Positions 9,329-19,289 of a stretch of DNA of 64,000 bases are shown here, piece by piece (within the stretch, counting starts at the first letter, position 1; the number at the start of each line of letters is the position of its first letter). A program made the translations under genes and the position numbers. Source of the DNA: Methylomagnum ishizawai (GTDB lineage Bacteria > Pseudomonadota > Gammaproteobacteria > Methylococcales > Methylomonadaceae); the NCBI GenBank assembly GCA_945861705.1, contig CAMAVM010000003.1, forward strand, positions 62,001-126,000, given 5' to 3'. The notes under the pieces are model-generated. The model had not been told where the DNA came from and searched no databases. It was given only the letters and a program-made list of their open reading frames with translations.

Positions 9329-12271
9329 ATGTCTTATTTAATTGCAATCCTACTGGTGATTCTTTCACAATCCGCCGTTCATGCAAATGAATTTAAAGAA
9401 GTACTTCCTGTGCAGAATCATGCTTCCGAATCAATTTTGCAATTAACATCGAATGAAAAAAAATGGTTAACCGAGCATAAAACCATACGTGTTGCCTATG
9501 ATGGTAGCTTACCACCTTATAGCTTTGTGAATGACCAAGGTAAAATCGACGGAATTGCCGTTGAAATAATGGCGATTTTGAGCGAACGGCTGGGCATTAA
9601 TTTTACGATCTACCCCGATTCTAATTGGAGCAGTTTGTACAAAGCGGCGGCTAGACGAAAAGCGGACATGGTTGCCACGATGGTTAACCGACCTGATCGA
9701 GCCGAATGGTTCAGTTTTACTCAACCCTACCTGACTAAATCCTTAGTCATCGTGACCAAGCAAGGCAGTAACACAATCAATAATCGCAACGATCTTAGCG
9801 ATAAAAAAATTGCGGTGGTCAAGGGCTATCAATATGGGGAACAAATCACTAACGAATTCCCCACTGCCAAACGCGTTAAAGTCAAAACCATGTTGGATAG
9901 CCTAACAGAAGTGGATAAGGGGCAGGTTGATGCCACTGTCATTTTTTTGGGTACGGCGAATTATCTGCAAGCCAAGCATCAACTCAATAATCTGAGAATC
10001 GCCGCATTTTATGACCGTAACAGTGCGAATGAAAGCATTGCTGTACGTAAGGATTGGCCGTTATTGGTTGGGATTTTACAGAAAGGTCTGGATTCTCTCA
10101 CTGAAGATGAGGTTCAAAAAGTATTTGCCAAGTGGGTTGTCGGGGGCGGAATACCTTCAACTGAAGAAGTACCTAAACCAGCACAAGTACAAACGCAACC
10201 GGAAACACCACCCATCGAGCCTGTTGCTACACCAGTAACCAAGCCTCCTGTTGTTGAAATTGAGCAACAACCCGCGACTTTCAGTCTTCCAAAAGCGCTG
10301 GCTGAACCCACGGCAGAAACCCTGGAAATCGGCAAAATGCTGGTCATTTCCCTGCTAGTATTAGCACTTTTCTTAATATGGTTGTTCTTCATACGAAAAC
10401 AAAAAATGCTGCATTTGAAAGCGAAGAATGAAATGATGAATTCGGTCAGAAATTTGCAATCGACGCATAATGATGTTATGCATTTGACGATAGCACCGCC
10501 TATCGAAATAAATCTCGAAGAGTTCAAAGATGATTTTAAATCCGAAGTGCAAGTACCAGAGCTACCAGAACAATCAAGCAACGAATACATTTACTATCAA
10601 CACGATAGTGAAGGGAAGTTCAGCTATGTCAGCCCCTCTGTCACTAGCTTGCTGGGCTATTCCGAGGTCGATTTTATGGCAAATTACCGGCGTTATTTGA
10701 CCGATAATCCCGTCAATCGCCACATAGATGATTATATTGATGCCTGTATACAAGGTCAGCCTAATAAACCCTATGAGATAGAAATTTATGATGCAGGGCA
10801 GGGCACACACTGGTTAGAAGTCACGGATACGCCCGTGTACGATGGGCAAGGACATTGCACTGGTGTTGAAGGTGTCATGCACGATATTACTGAGCAAAGG
10901 CTTTTTGACAAGGTGGTCGATCCGGAAACGCTCGAAACCCAAAGCCCTCCTCCTCAGTCATTACTGGAACACCTTAAACTAGCCATTAAAACAGCGAACA
11001 AAAATCATAGATCTTTTGCCCTGATTTACTTAGAAATCGCGCGACTAAGATTGCTAGATGGCAGTTCGATCAGTTTGCCTCAAGATGACATACTCAATGA
11101 GGCCAGCAAACGGTTGTACGCCACTTTGCGCGAAACCGATATTGTGGTTCAGATTGACGCTGAACGGTTTGCGCTGGTATTACCTGAAACCGATGCCAAT
11201 ATGATTATGCTGATTATTGAAAAAATCAGAAAAATTCTACAAGTTCCCTACCTTGTGGGGATGCGGTCTATGGTGCTTGATGCGAATTTAGGTAGTGCCG
11301 TGTACCCTGGTGAACATAATGATCCTGCGGCTTTATTCAATGAAGCGCAACAGTTGTTTACTGCTGATATACCTACAAACGAAATAGCTGTTGCTACGGA
11401 AGACCAGCTAAAAGAGGAGGAAAGCTTACAGTTACAGCAAGATCTAGTTGCAGTACTTGATGAATGCAAAGTTTCGTTACGAGCGACGAGTCCCCATAAT
11501 ATCAAGGTCTTGAACCGACATAGCCAATTTTCGATTTACTATCAAAGCCGTCACGACTTAAGCGATTACAATATTGCAGGCTTCGAGGCATTGATTCGAT
11601 GGCAACATCCACAATTGAACCAGTTGTTACCAATTAATTTTTTATATCTGATAGAAGATATTGGCTTACTTGATGTATTGACGTATTGGATTATCCAACA
11701 AGTTAGTTTTCAAGCGGTGGCTTGGGAAAAGCAAGGGATACGCCCCAAACAAATGATTGTTAACCTAGGTGAGCTGTCAACGAAACAGGCAGTTGAGGTC
11801 AGCAAAATTATTGCCATTATCAATGAAGCAGGTGCTAACCCTGAATGGCTAGTGCTTTCGATAGCAGAAAGTGAGATCGCTAAAAATCCGGATTTGGTTA
11901 TTCCAATAATTAAGCAGTTAGTAGCGGCAGGGCTGGGGGTAGCTATAGATAATTTCGGTTCTGACAGTTCTGTACTTAGCCTGTTAAAGGCCATACCTGC
12001 ACAAATCATAGAGTTTGATCCGGCTTTCATCCGCGCCCTCCCTAATAATACCGAGGATGCTGAAATTGTTACTTTTAGTATTGCCATGTTGCATGATCTG
12101 GGTAAGACGGTAATTGCGAAGGAAGTCGAAACGGAACAACAACTGGAATTTCTTAAAGCAAGTGGATGTGATGTGATTCAAGGACACTTATTAAGCAGAC
12201 CTATGCCAGCAAAAGAAGCAAAAGAACTCATTGAGAATTTACCCGACTTTGCGTGGTATTTACGGCAATAG
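9329..12271 (+). CDS. Membrane sensor: SBP_bac_3 - TM - PAS - degenerate GGDEF - degenerate EAL
   Basis: Domain order in 980 residues is: signal peptide (1-19), a periplasmic solute-binding domain of family 3 (about 50-275), a Pro/Thr-rich linker, one transmembrane helix (about 343-361), PAS (about 430-530), GGDEF-like (about 550-700) and EAL (about 735-970). The GGDEF signature is replaced by IDAERF. The EAL glutamate is present (FEALIRW), but the metal-binding DD pair reads DN (AIDNFG) and the catalytic Lys of the K-x-D motif is Glu (IIEFD). Both c-di-GMP catalytic activities are therefore probably lost. It may bind c-di-GMP or act by protein contact in response to a periplasmic amino-acid-like ligand. 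Confidence 0.85.
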   Translation: MSYLIAILLVILSQSAVHANEFKEVLPVQNHASESILQLTSNEKKWLTEHKTIRVAYDGSLPPYSFVNDQGKIDGIAVEIMAILSERLGINFTIYPDSNWSSLYKAAARRKADMVATMVNRPDRAEWFSFTQPYLTKSLVIVTKQGSNTINNRNDLSDKKIAVVKGYQYGEQITNEFPTAKRVKVKTMLDSLTEVDKGQVDATVIFLGTANYLQAKHQLNNLRIAAFYDRNSANESIAVRKDWPLLVGILQKGLDSLTEDEVQKVFAKWVVGGGIPSTEEVPKPAQVQTQPETPPIEPVATPVTKPPVVEIEQQPATFSLPKALAEPTAETLEIGKMLVISLLVLALFLIWLFFIRKQKMLHLKAKNEMMNSVRNLQSTHNDVMHLTIAPPIEINLEEFKDDFKSEVQVPELPEQSSNEYIYYQHDSEGKFSYVSPSVTSLLGYSEVDFMANYRRYLTDNPVNRHIDDYIDACIQGQPNKPYEIEIYDAGQGTHWLEVTDTPVYDGQGHCTGVEGVMHDITEQRLFDKVVDPETLETQSPPPQSLLEHLKLAIKTANKNHRSFALIYLEIARLRLLDGSSISLPQDDILNEASKRLYATLRETDIVVQIDAERFALVLPETDANMIMLIIEKIRKILQVPYLVGMRSMVLDANLGSAVYPGEHNDPAALFNEAQQLFTADIPTNEIAVATEDQLKEEESLQLQQDLVAVLDECKVSLRATSPHNIKVLNRHSQFSIYYQSRHDLSDYNIAGFEALIRWQHPQLNQLLPINFLYLIEDIGLLDVLTYWIIQQVSFQAVAWEKQGIRPKQMIVNLGELSTKQAVEVSKIIAIINEAGANPEWLVLSIAESEIAKNPDLVIPIIKQLVAAGLGVAIDNFGSDSSVLSLLKAIPAQIIEFDPAFIRALPNNTEDAEIVTFSIAMLHDLGKTVIAKEVETEQQLEFLKASGCDVIQGHLLSRPMPAKEAKELIENLPDFAWYLRQ

Positions 12272-12353
12272 TGATTGATTTTGGCGTAAATCTGCGATTT
12301 ATCAGGTCATTGTAAATAACGCGGATTACCTGATTTATGTTCAATGTCTTGAA

Positions 12354-13352
12354 ATGAAAGCCTTGTACAAAAAGCTCTTTTTCCTCCTGTTGTTCTGCAT
12401 CCTCACTGCTTGCATGCCCATGATTGAGCCACCTGGCATAAACAAAAATACCGTGCATCTTAGCGATAATCTGTATAGCACTGAGGATGGCGCGAGTCTG
12501 CCGCTACGCCAGTGGCTACCCAACACAGAACTCAAGGCAGTGCTGATTGCGTTGCATGGGTTTAACGACTACAGTAATTTCTTCGATAGTCCAGGTGCTT
12601 ATTTCAGTAATCAAGGCATTGCCTGTTTTGCTTATGATCAGCGCGGTTTTGGGGCAGCACCTAAACGTGGTTCATGGGCGGGAATATCGGCATATACCAA
12701 TGATTTGCGTGGATTAATCCGATTAATAAAACAGCGTTACCCTCGTCAGCCACTATATTTACTAGGCGAAAGCATGGGTGGTGCTGTCATTATTGCCGCG
12801 ATGGGTGAAGCTAATATGCCTGAAGTCGATGGAACCATTCTTGTTGCCCCTGCGTTGTGGGCGAGGCAAACTATGCCTTGGTATCAAACCAGCTTATTAT
12901 GGGCTTTAGCCCACACCTTCCCTCGCTTAGCCTTATCTGGCGATGGTGTGAGGGTGCAAGCGTCAGACAATATCGAAATGCTCAGGGCGTTGGGTAGAGA
13001 TCCTATGATAATCAAGAAAACCAGGGTAGAGACCATCTACGGACTGACTAATCTTATGGACGCAGCGTTTAAGGGCGCTCATCAGCTAAATGGTAATTCC
13101 TTGATTCTCTATGGCGAGAATGACGAGATTATTCCCAAAAAACCGACCTATGATTTTTTGCAACGCTTTCTTAGTAATAACGGAGACAGGAAAACCGTCG
13201 CATTTTATCAACAAGGCTATCACATGCTGTTGCGTGACTTACAAGCACCTATTCCCCTGAAAGATATACTGGCATGGATCAATCTGACTACTCATCAATT
13301 ACCTTCTGGTGCTGACCATAGAGCAAGGGAAGTATTGAAACTATTGCCCTGA
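12354..13352 (+). CDS. Lipoprotein alpha/beta hydrolase (monoacylglycerol-lipase-like)
   Basis: The 332-residue protein begins with a lipoprotein signal peptide ending in the lipobox LTAC (Cys20). The body is an alpha/beta hydrolase: oxyanion motif ALHGFND, nucleophile elbow GESMGG (about residue 140), acid in the YGENDEI stretch and His in GYHML. The pattern matches the monoglyceride lipase/lysophospholipase group. It probably hydrolyses acyl glycerols or lysophospholipids at the envelope. The two residues after the lipobox Cys are Met-Pro, not Asp, so outer-membrane sorting is likely. It lies 82 bases after the sensor gene and may be co-transcribed. Confidence 0.85.
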   Translation: MKALYKKLFFLLLFCILTACMPMIEPPGINKNTVHLSDNLYSTEDGASLPLRQWLPNTELKAVLIALHGFNDYSNFFDSPGAYFSNQGIACFAYDQRGFGAAPKRGSWAGISAYTNDLRGLIRLIKQRYPRQPLYLLGESMGGAVIIAAMGEANMPEVDGTILVAPALWARQTMPWYQTSLLWALAHTFPRLALSGDGVRVQASDNIEMLRALGRDPMIIKKTRVETIYGLTNLMDAAFKGAHQLNGNSLILYGENDEIIPKKPTYDFLQRFLSNNGDRKTVAFYQQGYHMLLRDLQAPIPLKDILAWINLTTHQLPSGADHRAREVLKLLP

Positions 13353-13383
13353 AACCCCTGCAAAGGCTATTTTTAGGTAATGG

Positions 13384-14115
13384 TTAAAACTTTGGCTCAC
13401 CCAAGTTCGACATTTGCCGGAGTATCCAGTGCTGTCGTCTTAAAAGATAAGCAGAAGGTTTTGCGGCTCGTAACAATAATGGATTTGGCAGTGTTGCCGC
13501 TAAAAGTGCAGCCTGAGAGCGACTGATGCTACTTGCCGGAATGCCAAAATAACGCTGACTTGCTGCTTCTATACCAAATAGATGATCGCCGAATTCGGCT
13601 ATGTTGAGGTAGACTTCCAGTATGCGTTCTTTACTCCACAACGCTTCGATAAGTAAGGTAAACCAGGCTTCTATACCCTTGCGTACAAAGCTTTTGGAGG
13701 GCGTTAAGAATAAATTCTTGGCGACTTGTTGGGATATAGTGCTGGCACCTCTTAATTTTCCGCCATCCACGTACACATCAATTGATGACTGGATGGAGTC
13801 CAAATCAAAGCCTGAATGCTCAGGAAAACGCTGATCTTCCGATGCCATAACGGCACTAGCGGCATTTGGCGAAATTTTATGTGCATTCACCCAGTGGTAG
13901 CGAATGGCTTTGTAAGTGCCGTTATCGATAAGATCTTCGTAATGACGATACAGCATAAAAGCTGATGTAGGTGGCGGTAACCAGCGTAGCAGCGTACACA
14001 GTCCGATAGACAACACCAAGAAAGAAATGAGTAAAGTACCTAGAAATTTTCGCAATTTAGCAAAAAATGATGAACGCCTGGATTTTTTAGGGTGTGTTTG
14101 AATGGTTATCGCCAA
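13384..14115 (-). CDS. mtgA: Monofunctional biosynthetic peptidoglycan transglycosylase
   Basis: The 243-residue protein has one N-terminal membrane helix (about 22-45) and a GT51 glycosyltransferase domain. The signature ASEDQRFPEHSGFDLDSIQ carries the catalytic Glu, and STISQQVAKNLFL and WSKERILEVYLNIAEFG follow, all diagnostic of MtgA. It polymerises lipid II glycan strands at the cytoplasmic membrane. The most likely start is the TTG at 14115, since there is no ATG before the catalytic domain; no good ribosome-binding site is visible. The length is normal for the family. Confidence 0.92.
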   Translation of the reverse strand: MAITIQTHPKKSRRSSFFAKLRKFLGTLLISFLVLSIGLCTLLRWLPPPTSAFMLYRHYEDLIDNGTYKAIRYHWVNAHKISPNAASAVMASEDQRFPEHSGFDLDSIQSSIDVYVDGGKLRGASTISQQVAKNLFLTPSKSFVRKGIEAWFTLLIEALWSKERILEVYLNIAEFGDHLFGIEAASQRYFGIPASSISRSQAALLAATLPNPLLLRAAKPSAYLLRRQHWILRQMSNLGEPKF

Positions 14116-14316
14116 GCTAATTCACAAAAAAGCATGAATGTTTACTTTTTAGGTAGTTACTTGATTTGTAACAAGCAGTTCTCGGTATCTGATTGCTACG
14201 ATGTTAAATTGAATAAGCTTAATAACAGCTAGCGGATGCCGCTTAGATTATCAACAGTACAGTGAAACCTGGATATTGAGACAGAAAGCGACACCGCTTA
14301 GGCTGTAATTAACGCT

Positions 14317-14775
14317 TTAATCGAGCTCAGTTTTTTCTACATTGCCCTTTTTATCGATCAGTACATTCCAGCCTTTACCCGCAGTTTCAAGAGCCACATC
14401 GTATTCTTCACCAGCACCGTTAGGATTAACGATTAGCACGGCTTGTTTTATTTTATAATCGTTAAAAGCGGCTTTTAATTTATCTTTGCTGTCAGAGAAC
14501 ATCATATCGTCGGCGGCGATAAGCAGCCCAGAAACAAAGAAATGACCATCAGGTCTGAAGTAATCGACGAATCTTTCTTCGCCTTCCTTATAAGAGATTT
14601 TCAGCAAATCTTGAGAAAAATGAATTTTTTTCTCTACTGTAAAATCCAATGCGTTGCCGTGTTTTTTATAAATTTGATCTATGATTGCAGGCGATATGCC
14701 TTCTTTCCCGATAACTTCAGCATTTACAGTAATGCTTAGAAAAATCAAACACAGACTTAATAATAACTTGTGCAT
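14317..14775 (-). CDS. Small secreted protein of unknown function
   Basis: The 152-residue protein has a clear signal peptide (cleavage at VNA-E near residue 20) and a soluble alpha/beta-looking body with no cysteine in the mature part. A conserved-looking C-terminal segment (GEEYDVALETAGKGWNVLIDKKG) resembles the second half of a small PepSY-like or lipocalin-like fold, but I cannot name a family. It stands alone between mtgA and a 337-base gap. Confidence 0.65.
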   Translation of the reverse strand: MHKLLLSLCLIFLSITVNAEVIGKEGISPAIIDQIYKKHGNALDFTVEKKIHFSQDLLKISYKEGEERFVDYFRPDGHFFVSGLLIAADDMMFSDSKDKLKAAFNDYKIKQAVLIVNPNGAGEEYDVALETAGKGWNVLIDKKGNVEKTELD

Positions 14776-15112
14776 TTTATGTACCTATAGTGTGGTTTTT
14801 GGTAATTCGGTAGCGCGTCGCTCTGCATTATAACCTTATAAGCCCTGTATCTGTGTCGCTAAAACAATGTAACTACCGGAAATGATAATTGTGTCGTTAG
14901 CAAAATAGTGTGGTCGAATAAGGTTACAACCTAATAAAAACAGCAAGTTTGTATTGAGTACACAAGTGCCTCATTCAGCTTAAGCCTACTATTTTCAAGG
15001 ATGCTGATGATCGCAGCTACTATATAATCCCCGATAATGGATAAAAAGCAATAGTACTCCAAGCGTAGCCACTTTTGGTGGGTAGTTGGGTAATGGCTAA
15101 ACAGAAATTTTA
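14776..15112. other. Intergenic region without recognised gene
   Basis: This AT-rich gap separates divergent genes (secreted protein on minus, GIY-YIG protein on plus). A short open frame on the minus strand (14931-15131) has no ribosome-binding site, no recognisable domain and overlaps the GIY-YIG start, so I do not call it. I see no tRNA, repeat or strong hairpin here. Promoters for both flanking genes presumably lie in it. Confidence 0.5.
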
Positions 15113-15409
15113 GTGAGCGTAGCGTTGACATCAGCTTTTAGCAATTGGACGGTGTACATCATTCTGTGTAGCGATAACTCGCTGTACACAGGCATAACCA
15201 ACAATCTCCCCAGACGATTTAGTCAGCATTGCGGAACAAAAGGTGCAAAATATTTCCGTGGTCGGCAGCCCGTAAAAGTGGTTTATGCCGAAAATTCAGA
15301 TAATCGTAGTACAGCAAGCAAACGGGAATTTGCCATTAAACAACTTAGTCATGCCGAAAAAGTGTTATTGATTCAGTCGGTCATAAACAACATCGAAAGT
15401 GTTTTGTAA
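15113..15409 (+). CDS. GIY-YIG nuclease-superfamily protein (UPF0213/YhbQ-like)
   Basis: The 98-residue protein is a single GIY-YIG domain: VYIILCSDNSLYTGITNNLPRRFSQH holds the two tyrosine motifs and the conserved Arg, and a conserved Glu follows in ASKREFAIK. The size and sequence fit the YhbQ/UPF0213 family of small DNA-acting proteins. Start is the GTG at 15113; a TTG at 15125 is possible, and neither has a convincing ribosome-binding site. It is a stand-alone gene, not intron- or phage-associated here. Confidence 0.85.
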   Translation: MSVALTSAFSNWTVYIILCSDNSLYTGITNNLPRRFSQHCGTKGAKYFRGRQPVKVVYAENSDNRSTASKREFAIKQLSHAEKVLLIQSVINNIESVL

Positions 15410-15556
15410 GTCAAGAAACCTCCACAAAGTCAATAAGCCCTAGTTAACAACAAGCCACATTAACAATAAAGACGCTTTTCTTAGGTACTTGAAAGCAACC
15501 TCATATATAATGTTGTAGAAAATTAACAATCTGTCGCTTTATTGCATTTCAACAAC

Positions 15557-15790
15557 ATGCCGAAAAAGAAAGCTTCGCCATCATTCGAGGACACACTTGC
15601 CGAATTGGAACAATTGGTCAATCGGCTTGAACGTGGCGACATTTCTTTGGAAGATTCCTTACAGTGTTTTGAGCGCGGAGTAAACCTTACTCGTTCGTGC
15701 CAAAAAGCCCTGCAAGAGGCTGAACAAAAAGTTCAGATTTTGATCGACAAAAACGGCAGCCAAGCACTGGAGTCCTTCGCTGATGAGTAA
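15557..15790 (+). CDS. xseB: Exodeoxyribonuclease VII small subunit
   Basis: The 77-residue product shows the XseB signature FEDTLAELEQLVNRLERGDISLEDSL and a helical hairpin. It is the small regulatory subunit that assembles on XseA to form exonuclease VII; xseA is not in the window. The ATG at 15557 gives the normal length; the TTG at 15542 does not look used. It overlaps ispA by 8 bases, the classical xseB-ispA-dxs order of gammaproteobacteria. Confidence 0.93.
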   Translation: MPKKKASPSFEDTLAELEQLVNRLERGDISLEDSLQCFERGVNLTRSCQKALQEAEQKVQILIDKNGSQALESFADE

Positions 15791-16679
15791 TGCGTTAAAA
15801 GAATATCTCTCGTTCTGCCAACATCGGGTTGAACAAGCGTTGGAAATAAGACTTCCTAGCGAAAACATACTGCCGCAAAAACTGCATCGTGCCATGCGAT
15901 ATTGCGTATTGGATGGCGGAAAGCGTATGCGCCCTATGCTGACATACTGCACCAGTAAGACGTTAGGCATGAATCCTGATGCAGTTGATGGCATCGCTTG
16001 TGCTGTTGAGTTCATCCATGTGTATTCATTAATCCACGATGACCTTCCAGCAATGGATGACGATGATCTCAGGCGAGGTAAACCGACCTGTCACATCGCG
16101 TTTGATGAAGCAACTGCCATTTTGACAGGCGATGCTTTGCAAGCAATGGCTTTTGAGATTTTGGCTCATGATGTCAGTATTTCAGCTTCTGCGGAAAATC
16201 GTCTAAAAATGATTACTACCTTAGCCAAAGCCAGCGGTTCTCAAGGGATGGTTGGTGGACAGGCAATTGATTTGGAGTCTGTTGGCACACGGTTAAATCT
16301 ACCTGAACTGGAAAATATGCACATCCATAAAACGGGGGCATTGATTCGAGCAAGCGTGACGATGGCAACGCTTGCAAAAGCCGATATTAACCCGATCACA
16401 GCAACAAAATTGGATCATTACGCTAAGTGTATCGGTCTGTCTTTCCAGGTTAAAGATGACATTTTGGACGAAGAAAGTGACACCGCGACCTTGGGTAAAA
16501 CTCAAGGTAAAGATAAAGAAAATGATAAACCGACTTACCCAGCCCTATTAGGTATGGTAGGAGCCAAGCAAAAAGCACAAGAGCTGCATGAAAAAGCAAT
16601 CGACAGTTTAAGCGTGTTCGGTGCGGAAGCGGATTTACTGCGTGACTTATCGCTTTATATTATTCAACGTGACCATTGA
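15783..16679 (+). CDS. ispA: Farnesyl diphosphate synthase (geranyltranstransferase)
   Basis: The 298-residue protein is a short-chain trans-isoprenyl diphosphate synthase. It has the first Asp-rich motif DDLPAMDDDDLRRG and the second DDILDEESD, plus the conserved GGKRMRP and GQAIDL regions. It condenses IPP with DMAPP and GPP to give farnesyl-PP in the cytosol. Here it supplies the squalene synthase encoded about 6 kb downstream as well as ubiquinone and undecaprenyl-PP synthesis. Start overlaps the xseB 3' end, indicating translational coupling. Confidence 0.95.
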   Translation: MSNALKEYLSFCQHRVEQALEIRLPSENILPQKLHRAMRYCVLDGGKRMRPMLTYCTSKTLGMNPDAVDGIACAVEFIHVYSLIHDDLPAMDDDDLRRGKPTCHIAFDEATAILTGDALQAMAFEILAHDVSISASAENRLKMITTLAKASGSQGMVGGQAIDLESVGTRLNLPELENMHIHKTGALIRASVTMATLAKADINPITATKLDHYAKCIGLSFQVKDDILDEESDTATLGKTQGKDKENDKPTYPALLGMVGAKQKAQELHEKAIDSLSVFGAEADLLRDLSLYIIQRDH

Positions 16680-16734
16680 TTTGAGTTAATGTCGATGTCG
16701 CTTATTGAGCTTTCACCTTATTTGAGAAAATCTT

Positions 16735-18717
16735 ATGAAACAATCACCTAAACGTAGAGAAACGGATACTGTTGTGGCCGCTGAAGTGATTGCCAAAATA
16801 AAGATCCCGACGTTAAAGACAATACCTCTGCAAGAAATGGGTACCATCATGAATGGCTCTGAAAGTTTTCCACTATTAAATGCCATCACCTATCCGTCCG
16901 ACGTAAAAAAACTCAAAAAGACCAAACTAAAAGCCCTATCCAAAGAGTTACGTGAATTCCTGACGCAATCGGTAAGCGTCTCCGGCGGCCACTTTTCGGC
17001 GGGCCTTGGCACGGTCGAGCTGACCGTCGCCCTGCACTACGTGTTCGACACCCCCAACGACCAACTCGTTTGGGATGTCGGCCACCAGGCCTACCCGCAC
17101 AAGATATTGACTGGGCGCAAAGACAAAATGACCACCATCCGTACCCGTGATGGTGTCTGTGCCTTTCCTAATCGTGCCGAGAGCGAATACGACGCGTTTG
17201 GCGTAGGTCACTCCAGCACCTCCATCAGTGCCGCGTTGGGTATGGCGATAGCCTCACAGATCAAGGGTGAACACAAACACAGCGTCGCCATCATCGGTGA
17301 CGGCAGCATCACCGGCGGCATGGCGTTTGAGGCCATGAACCATGCTGGGGCAATAGATGCCAACCTCTTGGTCATCCTCAACGACAACGACATGTCCATC
17401 TCCCCCAACGTCGGCGCGATGAACAACTACTTAACTAAAATATTATCGAGCAGGCTGTACTCCTCCGTCCGCCAAGAAAGCAAAAAGGTATTAAGCAAAA
17501 TGCCCACCGTCTGGGAACTGGCACGGCGTACCGAAGAACACATGAAAGGCATGATCGTCCCCGGCACCTTATTTGAAGAACTCGGTTTTAACTACATAGG
17601 CCCCATTGATGGCCATGATGTCGATATGCTGGTGGAAACCCTGGAAAGCCTGAAACACATTAATGGCCCACGGTTCCTGCACATCGTCACCAAAAAAGGC
17701 AAAGGCTATGCCCCCGCCGAAAACGACCCCCTGGCTTATCATGGCGTACCCGCCTTCGACCCCACTCAAGACCGCCTGCCCAAAGGCAAACCTTCGCCGC
17801 ACCCGACTTATACCGAAGTATTCGGCAACTGGCTGTGCGACATGGCAGCGCAAGACGAACGGTTGCTTGGCATCACCCCCGCCATGCGCGAAGGCTCAGG
17901 GCTGGTCAAATTCTCCGAACAATACCCCAAACGCTACTTCGACGTGGCGATAGCCGAACAACACGCCGTCACCCTGGCAGCAGGCCAAGCCTGCCAAGGT
18001 GCCAAACCCGTCGTCGCCATCTACTCCACCTTCCTGCAACGCGGCTACGACCAGCTTATCCACGATGTCGCCATCCAAAACCTTGATGTCCTATTCGCCT
18101 TAGATAGGGCAGGGCTGGTCGGCCCCGACGGCCCCACCCACGCTGGCAGTTTTGATTACAGCTATCTAGCTTGCATCCCTAATATGCTAATAATGGCGCC
18201 TGCTGACGAGGACGAATGCCGGAAGATGCTCACCACCGGCTTTAACCACCCAGGTCCCGCATCCGTGCGCTACCCACGCGGCAAAGGTCCTGGCACAACC
18301 GTACAACAAGAACTCACCAACCTACCCATCGGCAAAGGCGAAATCAGGCAACAAGGCGAAAAGATCGCCATACTTGCCTGGGGCAGCATGGTAGCACCTG
18401 CACTCGAAGCCGGAACACAGCTCAACGCCACTGTCATCAACATGCGCTTTATCAAGCCATTAGATGAAGCACTTATCCTGCAACTGGCGAAAGACCACGA
18501 CATTATCGTCACTATCGAAGAAAACGTCATCTCAGGCGGTGCCGGTAGCGCCGTCAACAACCTCCTGCACAAGCACAAAATACTCAAGCACACCCTCAAC
18601 ATCGGACTACCTGATGCCTTTATCGAACAAGGTACACGGGAGGAACTGCTAAGCCTTTGTGGGCTGGATGGACAGGGGGTTTTGAAACAAATTCAGGGGT
18701 TTATAGGTAATTCTTGA
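16735..18717 (+). CDS. dxs: 1-deoxy-D-xylulose-5-phosphate synthase, copy 1
   Basis: The thiamine-diphosphate enzyme makes DXP from pyruvate and glyceraldehyde-3-phosphate, the first MEP-pathway step. Visible features are [23 protein letters not shown], the ThDP motif [15 protein letters not shown], the catalytic region [17 protein letters not shown] and the C-terminal transketolase domain. From the ATG at 16735 it has 660 residues, with an N-terminal extension of about 38 residues absent from the second copy. The ATG at 16849 aligns with the start of copy 2 and may be the true start. Part of the xseB-ispA-dxs run. It is a mosaic with the copy at 32461-34320, sharing long blocks of identical nucleotides. 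Confidence 0.93.
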   Translation: MKQSPKRRETDTVVAAEVIAKIKIPTLKTIPLQEMGTIMNGSESFPLLNAITYPSDVKKLKKTKLKALSKELREFLTQSVSVSGGHFSAGLGTVELTVALHYVFDTPNDQLVWDVGHQAYPHKILTGRKDKMTTIRTRDGVCAFPNRAESEYDAFGVGHSSTSISAALGMAIASQIKGEHKHSVAIIGDGSITGGMAFEAMNHAGAIDANLLVILNDNDMSISPNVGAMNNYLTKILSSRLYSSVRQESKKVLSKMPTVWELARRTEEHMKGMIVPGTLFEELGFNYIGPIDGHDVDMLVETLESLKHINGPRFLHIVTKKGKGYAPAENDPLAYHGVPAFDPTQDRLPKGKPSPHPTYTEVFGNWLCDMAAQDERLLGITPAMREGSGLVKFSEQYPKRYFDVAIAEQHAVTLAAGQACQGAKPVVAIYSTFLQRGYDQLIHDVAIQNLDVLFALDRAGLVGPDGPTHAGSFDYSYLACIPNMLIMAPADEDECRKMLTTGFNHPGPASVRYPRGKGPGTTVQQELTNLPIGKGEIRQQGEKIAILAWGSMVAPALEAGTQLNATVINMRFIKPLDEALILQLAKDHDIIVTIEENVISGGAGSAVNNLLHKHKILKHTLNIGLPDAFIEQGTREELLSLCGLDGQGVLKQIQGFIGNS

Positions 18718-18758
18718 TAGGTTGCTTAATTTATTAGCTACATCTGTAATTTTAACTA

Positions 18759-19274
18759 ATGGACAGACTAAGAAGTAAGATCCGCGACATCCCTGATTTC
18801 CCAAAACCAGGGATTATCTTTAAAGACATCACCCCGCTGGTAAAAGACCCATCTGCGTTAAGGTTGTCTGTCCATCAGTTGCTACAGCCATTTTTGGGTA
18901 GGGAAATCACCGCCGTCGCTGGTATGGAAGCGCGTGGGTTTATTTTTGGGTCACTGGTTGCGTGGGAGCTTGGCTTGCCTTTTGTGCCTTTGCGGAAACC
19001 AGGAAAACTGCCTTACGATGTCCAAAGTGTCGCTTATGACCTAGAATACGGCTCGGCATCGCTAGAGGTACACATCGACGCTTTTGATGTGAATGATAGG
19101 GTATTATTGATTGACGATTTACTTGCGACAGGTGGTACGGCGAAAGCGAGTTGTGAATTGGTCGAAAAGACAGGTGCAACAGTCGAAGCTTGTGCTTTTG
19201 TCGTGGAGTTGGATTTTCTAAAGGGCAGGGATAAGCTAAGTGCTTACGAAATCCATAGTTTGATACACTTTTAG
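18759..19274 (+). CDS. apt: Adenine phosphoribosyltransferase
   Basis: The 171-residue protein shows the Apt pattern: IRDIPDFPKPGIIFKDITPL at the N-terminus, the MEARGFIFG loop and the PRPP-binding motif VLLIDDLLATGGTAKA (about residues 113-128). It converts adenine and PRPP to AMP in the cytosol. Length is typical. It follows dxs by 41 bases on the same strand and converges with mlaA across 15 bases. Confidence 0.94.
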   Translation: MDRLRSKIRDIPDFPKPGIIFKDITPLVKDPSALRLSVHQLLQPFLGREITAVAGMEARGFIFGSLVAWELGLPFVPLRKPGKLPYDVQSVAYDLEYGSASLEVHIDAFDVNDRVLLIDDLLATGGTAKASCELVEKTGATVEACAFVVELDFLKGRDKLSAYEIHSLIHF

Positions 19275-19289
19275 AAGCAAAGAAGTAAT

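Noticed and set aside
14931-15131. 66-codon minus-strand frame before the GIY-YIG gene
   Set aside because: Overlaps the GIY-YIG start, no ribosome-binding site, and low-complexity hydrophobic sequence without a recognised pattern.
17569-17953. Several long antisense and out-of-frame ORFs in both dxs genes and in ureC
   Set aside because: They are shadows produced by biased codon use in confidently identified genes and lack ribosome-binding sites or domains.
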